A DNA stretch of 64,000 nucleotides, from the NCBI RefSeq assembly GCF_030253575.1, contig NC_080559.1, positions 8,274,501 to 8,338,500 of the forward strand. Direction: 5' to 3'. Shown here in pieces: positions 58,542-64,000 of this stretch (positions within the stretch are counted from its first letter, which is position 1; each line of letters opens with the position of its first letter). Under the pieces are notes generated by a model, which saw only the letters and a program-made list of their open reading frames with translations, had not been told where the DNA came from and searched no databases. Both the position numbers and the translations under genes were made by a program. The stretch is from Rhododendron vialii. Taxonomy: Eukaryota > Streptophyta > Magnoliopsida > Ericales > Ericaceae.

Positions 58542-58695
58542 AGCCAACATTTCTCTACTCCAACCATCTTCAATCCAATTCATAACTCCCCCCACAACCT
58601 TCTTCTCCAATCAACACTCTATCTGTTCTCTTCTTCTCTGATTATATACCCATTTTCATCAACAAATTCATCTTGGTCTTCTTTGTCTTCCGCCA

Positions 58696-59913
58696 ATGGG
58701 TGAAATTGAAGTCCCTCCATTTTTCCTCTGCCCCATCTCTCTAGAGATGATGAAAGACCCCGTGACTATCCCCACCGGTATCACATACGACCGAGAAAGC
58801 ATCGAAAAATGGTTATTCACCAACAAGAACAAGAATTGTCCCGTAACCAAACAAGTCCTCTCCAATCCAGATCTAACCCCGAACCACAATCTCCGCCGTG
58901 TGATCCAATCTTGGTGCACCCTCAACGCATCCCACGGCGTCGAACGCGTCCCAACCCCGAAGCCACCCGTCAACAAGTCCCAAATTATCAAGCTACTCAA
59001 GGACGCGAAGTCGCCCCAAATGCAAATTAAATGCTTGAAGAGGCTCAGATCCATCGCTTCCACCAGTGAAACGAACAAACGGTGCATAGAGTCCTCCGGT
59101 GGGGTTGACTTCTTAGCTTCCCTTGTCAAGAACAACAACACTAGTACTACTTCACTAGAAGCATGTGATCACGATGGGCTTGAATTCACAAAACCTAGTG
59201 ATGAAGCCCTAAGCATACTCTTCTCTCTCCAACTATCCGAATCCGCCCTCAAATCCCTCAACGCGAAAAACAGCGAATTCATCCAGTCGTTAATCAATGT
59301 ATTGCAAGTCGGATGCTACGAGTCTCGAGCATATGCCGTGTTACTATTGAACTCGATTCTAGAAGTGGAGGAACCTGCGCAACTTGTAGCCTTGAAGCCC
59401 GAGTTCTTCGTCGAGCTAGTCCAAATCTTGCACGATCAAATCTCTCCCAAGGCCTCCAAAGCGGCACTGCAGCTGCTAATCAACGTGGGGCCGTGGGGGC
59501 GAAACAAGCTGAAAGCAGCAGAAGCGGGCGCGGTGAGCGTACTGGTCGATCTTCTGCTTGATTCTTCCGAGAAGAGGGCTTGCGAGATGATACTAACGGT
59601 GCTGGACCAGCTGTGCCAGTGCGCGGAGGGGAGGACCGAGCTGTTGAAGCATGGGGCCGGGTTGGCGATCGTTTCGAAGAAGATACTCAGGGTTTCAAAG
59701 GTGGGGAGCGAACGGGCCGTGAGGATATTGCTTTCGATATCGAAGTATTCGGCGAGTCCTGCGGTTGTTCAGGAAATGCTGCAGCTGGGTGTGGTGACGA
59801 AGCTGTGTTTGGTGCTTCAAGTGGACAGTGGAAACAAGGCCAAAGAGAAAGCAAGGGAGATACTGAAGTTGCATGCTAGGGATTGGAGAAATTGTTCTTG
59901 TATTCCATCATGA
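58696..59913 (+). CDS. PUB23-like: U-box E3 ubiquitin ligase, PUB22/PUB23-type (U5)
   Basis: 405 residues, the most diverged of the five intronless copies. The U-box is intact. It differs by FFVELVQ, AVSVLVDLL, ILTVLDQL, CAEGRTELL, GLAIVSKK and VVTKLCLVLQVDSGNKAKEK in the ARM-like part. The C-terminus ends RNCSCIPS, lacking the MGLLSSYP octapeptide of the others. A 24 bp deletion between short CCA repeats explains this. Predicted E3 ligase activity should not depend on that tail. Its altered TATA box makes different expression plausible. Confidence 0.94.
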   Translation: MGEIEVPPFFLCPISLEMMKDPVTIPTGITYDRESIEKWLFTNKNKNCPVTKQVLSNPDLTPNHNLRRVIQSWCTLNASHGVERVPTPKPPVNKSQIIKLLKDAKSPQMQIKCLKRLRSIASTSETNKRCIESSGGVDFLASLVKNNNTSTTSLEACDHDGLEFTKPSDEALSILFSLQLSESALKSLNAKNSEFIQSLINVLQVGCYESRAYAVLLLNSILEVEEPAQLVALKPEFFVELVQILHDQISPKASKAALQLLINVGPWGRNKLKAAEAGAVSVLVDLLLDSSEKRACEMILTVLDQLCQCAEGRTELLKHGAGLAIVSKKILRVSKVGSERAVRILLSISKYSASPAVVQEMLQLGVVTKLCLVLQVDSGNKAKEKAREILKLHARDWRNCSCIPS

Positions 59914-61470
59914 TATTGAGATAGACAAAGATTTTCTTTTCTTTTCTTTTTCTTGTTGGGTAATAAGTAGACAGACAGATATTCGAGCAATACCAAGTAG
60001 AAAGTAGGAGTGATAAATGATATATGGGGGCATAAGTTTCCATCTTTACTTGGAAAAAATTTCAGGAAGTGATAATATTGGAATCAATTTTCATGTCTTC
60101 CGTAGAGAAAACAGTTTCAATAAAGATATGGCAGTTAAATGGAAAAAGGTGTTACAAGTGTGACCAAAAATTGTGTGTGCAATATGTTCGTTAAAGAATA
60201 AAAAAATTGGTGTATTATATTTGACCTATTTTTTGTATTTGTAATATTGGTCTTGGTTCAAGTACCAAAAAAATAGACAATGGGAGACAATATAGGACGA
60301 GGGTGTTCCACGGCACCTTAAAAAATATTTCTAAATACTTATTTTACATTTTCAAACTCAAATATAATGTATTGGCGAAATATTTTTTCGATTTTTTTTG
60401 CACCGTTCAAAAGTTCTCGAAGAGATCTATCAAACAAGATCTATATTGCTAGGAAAATTATTTGCGTAAACGCATTATTTTTGAGTATTTATTTGCGAAT
60501 ATGGAATAGAGCCACACATCGTTTCCTTTTCAATCACACAAAAGGAAAAAGACAACCCACCATTCCTCTCTTAGGCGCCCTCTCTCTTCTTTTTTTTCTC
60601 TGTGCATGGGTAGTGACCGATAATAGCATCTCCAAGAGGCTCTCTATTTGGACTAGTTAGCGATTATTCATAGCCAAACTCAAATTTCAATATTCCAACA
60701 AGCTATCTTTACTTGCTTGACACTTTGTCTTTGTTTACTTTCACAAAGCAACTAGTAGAGTTAGAGCAAAGGAAACTAGCTTCTCTCTTTCTCCTTTTAT
60801 TTACCTTTTTGCCTCTCAATTCTATGGGTAAATCTCAAAAAAAAAAAATAATAATAATAATTAATGACAATAGTCAAGGTGTTTTTGTTAAATGAAATTT
60901 TAATTGATGCATGTGAGGAGAATGATCAGTATAGAAATCCGTTAATAAATAAGTTTTAGCTCATTTAACCCATTTAGTTTAGTTAAAAGACCCACTAACG
61001 GCTGATCGTTCTTCTTTTTCCATTATTAAGCTGGATGTCATCTTTCATTGCACAGTCGAATGATTAAGATCATGACCAGAAGGAATGGACATTCACGCAC
61101 CCAGGTTTTTACTTTTAATAGCCTTGAATAAATTAAGCAGGTTTGGTGGGTTTCATCAGCCACCCATATTGTCTAGTTCTTCTTCTGTTTTTTTAAACAT
61201 CATCTAGTAAAATGTATCCGTATCTGTACGAAGAACTTGTTGGGATTACACGAGTAGGCACCCCGGTCTCCAGTATCGAGATTCAAACATAATTTTAATC
61301 ATAACTAATGGAAGTAAGATGAAGAGTAAAATAGAGAGATACTGAAGATTTACGTGATTCGACAATAACGTCCATATTCCAATGAGTTAAGGGGAATTCA
61401 GACCGAACTCCACTTCAATGATGAGAGTTGTTTCTCTTACACTACATTGCCTCTTCTAAGAGTCATTGTC
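59914..61470. other. Region after U5, no gene seen
   Basis: AT-rich. The stretch 60330-60500 is the reverse complement of a repeat near 25550-25690 (aagtatttat, tttacgcaaataat, ttgatagat), probably a MITE. No frame has recognisable protein features. Confidence 0.5.
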
Positions 61471-61970
61471 AGTTTTCATGGAATACTTGGTCTCTTATTT
61501 TAGGGTGGTGGCAAATGCTCTGGGTCTGTCCCCCTTCTTTGGTGGACCTAACGAATTGGTGGTTTAACAACAGGTTTAAGAGTTTGGAAAGGCACATTTG
61601 GGAGGTGACTTTTTTTGCTACCTTATGGTCTTTGTGGCTTGCAAGGAATGACCTTATTTTCAACAATATGTTACGGTCAGCTTGCGAGGTGGGGGACCAG
61701 ATTAAGACAAGGGTGGCTATGTGGATGAAAGCCAAGTTCGTAATCAAGGTGTACTCAGTCGAGGATTTTAAATGTTTTCTAGGAGGTATCCGTAAGCTGA
61801 AGCTTTAGCTTGGAGGAGTTGCGCATCCAACCTCTGGCTGGATGTTTGAGTTTTCATTTCTTCTTTTGTTTTTCCTGTTTTCGGTTTGAGCTAGTTTGCT
61901 CATCCCTTTCTATCCTCGATGTACCCCTTTCGAGATTTATTAAATTTGTTTCGTTTGCTAAGAAAAAAAA
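61471..61970 (+). mobile_element. 5'-truncated L1-type LINE
   Basis: 500 bp between copies of AGAGTCATTGTC (61459-61470 and 61971-61982), ending in an A-run. It encodes the C-terminal 112 residues of ORF2 (FSWNTWSLILGWWQ … WWFNNRFKSLERHIWEVTFF … RKLKL, stop 61806-61808), then a 160 bp 3' UTR. The target duplication, poly(A) and 5' truncation are classic target-primed reverse transcription. The open frame suggests a fairly recent insertion. Confidence 0.93.
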
Positions 61971-62396
61971 AGAGTCATTGTCTAACCACTTGTGCTCTTC
62001 CTCTTCTTACGTACCCGTGTACCAAGACTTCACATGCCAAATTCTAAGAGGAGTATTGACGGTGATCACAAGATATGTGATGAGTACAAGGTCCAAGGTA
62101 ACATGCATTCCAAAGGAGTCTCCTTTGAAAATATAACTTTGAGAATATAAACCGAATTATTTACGAGACGGAATTCATTACAAAGATCTTAGAAGACGGA
62201 TTTCATTACAAAGATCTTGGATAAAGTCAAACTATATAATCATCTAATTGACGCAAAACGAGAAAGTATAAGGCGGTTGATGTCTTTCACCTCAACCCAA
62301 TTGTCATATATGGTTCTTTTCTGGCCTTAATACTACCTTATAATTAGAAGATGAATTAATCACCTGCCTTTATTCTCCCTAATCCGTATCTACAGG

Positions 62397-62522
62397 CAAG
62401 CAAATCAGAGTGCAGACCATTTAGCAGGGATCGATCGGCACGGAGCAAACGGAGGAACTGGTGGTGGTGGAGGAACCACCCCGAACGATCGATCAGACAC
62501 TTTGTTCACGAAGATGGGCTAG
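62397..62522 (+). other. Possible RNase H-like coding remnant
   Basis: A 41-codon frame starts QANQSADHLAGIDRHGANGG and then turns Gly-rich, with a stop at 62520. NQ-AD-LA is a motif of the RNase H domain end in plant retroelements. No start, no upstream domain. Weak. Confidence 0.25.
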
Positions 62523-62639
62523 GAGTTGGCTGGTTTAGGGATTAATTAATTATGTCCCTTTGTATGTTATTTATTTAGTTATATGAGCTATGCTTGCAGT
62601 GAACTCTTCCTTTTTCCTGTTTTCAGCATATATTGTAGA

Positions 62640-62870
62640 TCCAGGGATGCTCTGTAGGGCGTTGCAGAACGCATTCGGACCATCCAAAAGTGTTTTTAGT
62701 GGTTCGGATTAAAAACGAACTCTTTCAGAAAAAAGCTAACTCTTCCCCATCTCTTCCCTGGACAAATTTATTTTTAATCTGGACCATTAATTGTCAGGAT
62801 GAACGGTCCGGATGTGTCCCGCAGGGCGCTACACAGGGAGTGACTTTGCAGCATCCTGGGTCCATAATGG
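62640..62870. repeat. MITE-like block
   Basis: Inverted vocabulary at the two ends (GGATGCTCTGTAGGGCG … CGCTACACAGGGAGTG … GCATCCTGG) with an AT-rich middle. It resembles the GC-richer block at 2190-2500. Confidence 0.4.
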
Positions 62871-63182
62871 GGTTTGGAAAATTTAATTTCAGCGGTTTAC
62901 CAAACTCATTTAATTTATAATAAAAAATCTCTAGCCTTGGACCATTAATACCGTAATCGTCCATTAAAGTATGCAAATACTAGAACTTTTCATTGTCGGT
63001 GTATTTTGATCAACAATGACGGGCCTATTTGACTGCCATTTTTAATTCTAAATTGAAAGGTTCTTAACCGGTACCGGTCACATAACTCGCCAATATATTG
63101 TACAATTATAGGTCTTATATAATTTCTTGGTCTTTGGACCAGGACCCGATCGCTGGAAGATTAAGTCGTACCATATATATAT

Positions 63183-64000
63183 TGTTAGGAATGCATTGTA
63201 TTCTTTAGTCCCACATTGGTTAATTATGTTGTTCCCGTTTTGTAGCCTATTATAAATAGGGCTTTTGGGGGACTTCTAGAAATTATCTTTTGGGCTTTCA
63301 TATTGTGGCCTTTATAGAATTACGGATTATAGCCGGCTCTTTGTATCTCTTCTTCATGTTGGTTAGTGAATCCTCTCTCTCCTCGCCCGTGGACGTACCC
63401 ATCTTGGGGAACCACGTACATCTTGTGTCTTTGTGATTTCTTGTTTAGTTTTCAATTTCTCGTTCTTAGCTTGCATTCATAGCGTTCGTTACAACAAACT
63501 GGTATCAGAGCTTTAGGTTGCAAAAACTAGGGTTTCGTTTCCGATTGTGGCTATGGCGGCTAAATTTGAGATTGCGAAGTTTGATGGGCAGAGCAGCAGT
63601 TTCAGTCTTTGGAGAGTAAAGATGAAGGCTCTGCTAACCCAACAAGGATTGCACAAGGTTTTGTTAGGCAAGACTAGTTCTGGAATCAAAGAGGAAGATT
63701 GGGATGATACGGATGCCAAAGCTCTGAGTTCTATTCAGTTGAGTCTGGCAGATGACGTTCTTCGCGAGGTGGAAGAAGAAACTTCAGCAGCAGGAATTTG
63801 GCTGAAGTTGGAAGGCATATATATGACGAAGTCGCTCACCAACAGGTTATATCTCAAACATCGTCTTTATACGTTTCGTATGCGAGAAGGTATACCTGTT
63901 AAAGATCATTTAGACGAGTTCAACCGTATTATTATGGATCTGAAAAATATTGATAGTAAAATTGAGGATGAGGACCAAGCCCTAATTTTGCTATGTTCTT
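63183..64000 (+). mobile_element. Second Ty1/copia element, 5' end, cut by window edge
   Basis: LTR 63183-63496 (TGTTAGGAATGC … TTACAACA, with TATAAATAGG near 63250), primer-binding site TGGTATCAGAGC at 63500-63511, then gag. Related to the element at 11234 but clearly a different family by LTR. The 3' half is outside the window. Confidence 0.9.
63553..64000 (+). CDS. Copia gag (partial, open to window edge)
   Basis: From ATG at 63553 the frame stays open for 149 codons to the last base: [20 protein letters not shown] … [16 protein letters not shown] … [11 protein letters not shown]. It matches the gag region of the copia at 11563 (KFDGTSNFGLWQQRVKDLL … EEEDQALMLLCS). This is TNT1-type gag, which assembles the virus-like particle. 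No stops or frameshifts seen in the visible part. Confidence 0.9.
   Translation, partial: MAAKFEIAKFDGQSSSFSLWRVKMKALLTQQGLHKVLLGKTSSGIKEEDWDDTDAKALSSIQLSLADDVLREVEEETSAAGIWLKLEGIYMTKSLTNRLYLKHRLYTFRMREGIPVKDHLDEFNRIIMDLKNIDSKIEDEDQALILLCS

Larger units (their letters stand above)
53656..60050 (+). repeat. Segmental-duplication unit U5 (B-type, shorter)
   Basis: It starts at the same TATTTTTAGCAC boundary as U2 and U4. It lacks the stem-loop MITE of 18191-18345 and several hundred bp around 54410-54590, and has gained a CACTA element. Divergence from U2/U4 is greater than between those two. Homology fades soon after the PUB stop. Confidence 0.85.

Overview
The window is nuclear DNA of a flowering plant, most likely a woody eudicot; the species cannot be fixed from the sequence. 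It is AT-rich and dense in plant transposons: Ty1/copia, Stowaway, PIF/Harbinger-like, hAT-like, CACTA, LINE and tRNA-type SINE. The only host protein genes I can support are plant U-box E3 ubiquitin ligases. A chloroplast psbD/psbC piece is present only as a decayed nuclear insertion.

Layout: five tandem segmental-duplication units each carry one intronless PUB22/PUB23-type gene on the + strand. They are U1 (1-10497, gene 5466-6707), U2 (17350-24410, gene 22305-23546), U3 (35770-46506, gene 43250-44488), U4 (46507-53036, gene 51145-52386) and U5 (53656 to about 60050, gene 58696-59913). U1 and U3 are near-identical along their length, and so are U2 and U4. The array therefore looks like an older two-unit block (U1-U2) copied as a block (U3-U4), with U5 as a third B-type unit. 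Between U2 and U3 lies a diverged, intron-containing PUB24-type gene (exons 26610-27330 and 32407-32891). Its 5.08 kb intron is filled with retrotransposon remnants. PUB22-, PUB23- and PUB24-type genes thus sit together in one cluster.

Because the units are copies of each other, they act as built-in empty-site controls. By comparing them I could place exact ends and target-site duplications for many insertions: a hAT MITE (889-1298), a PIF/Harbinger-like element (7384-8300), a Mutator-like fold-back (8384-8811 and 45199-45626), a copia element (11234-17250) with a solo LTR nested in its integrase (13120-14463), a Stowaway (17880-18115), a LINE tail (53037-53655) and a CACTA element (56036-57145). 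A psbD-psbC fragment (9229-10494) lies inside a MITE in U1 only. The right edge enters a second copia element (63183 onward) whose gag frame is open to the end of the window.

Function: in Arabidopsis, PUB22, PUB23 and PUB24 act together as negative regulators of pattern-triggered immunity, and PUB22/23 also act in drought and ABA signalling. The five PUB22/23-type frames here are all open and keep the U-box core, so most or all copies may be active. They differ in leader type (A or B), TATA box (U5), C-terminus (U5), a gene-conversion-like patch (U1 versus U3) and a Cys-to-Arg change (U4).
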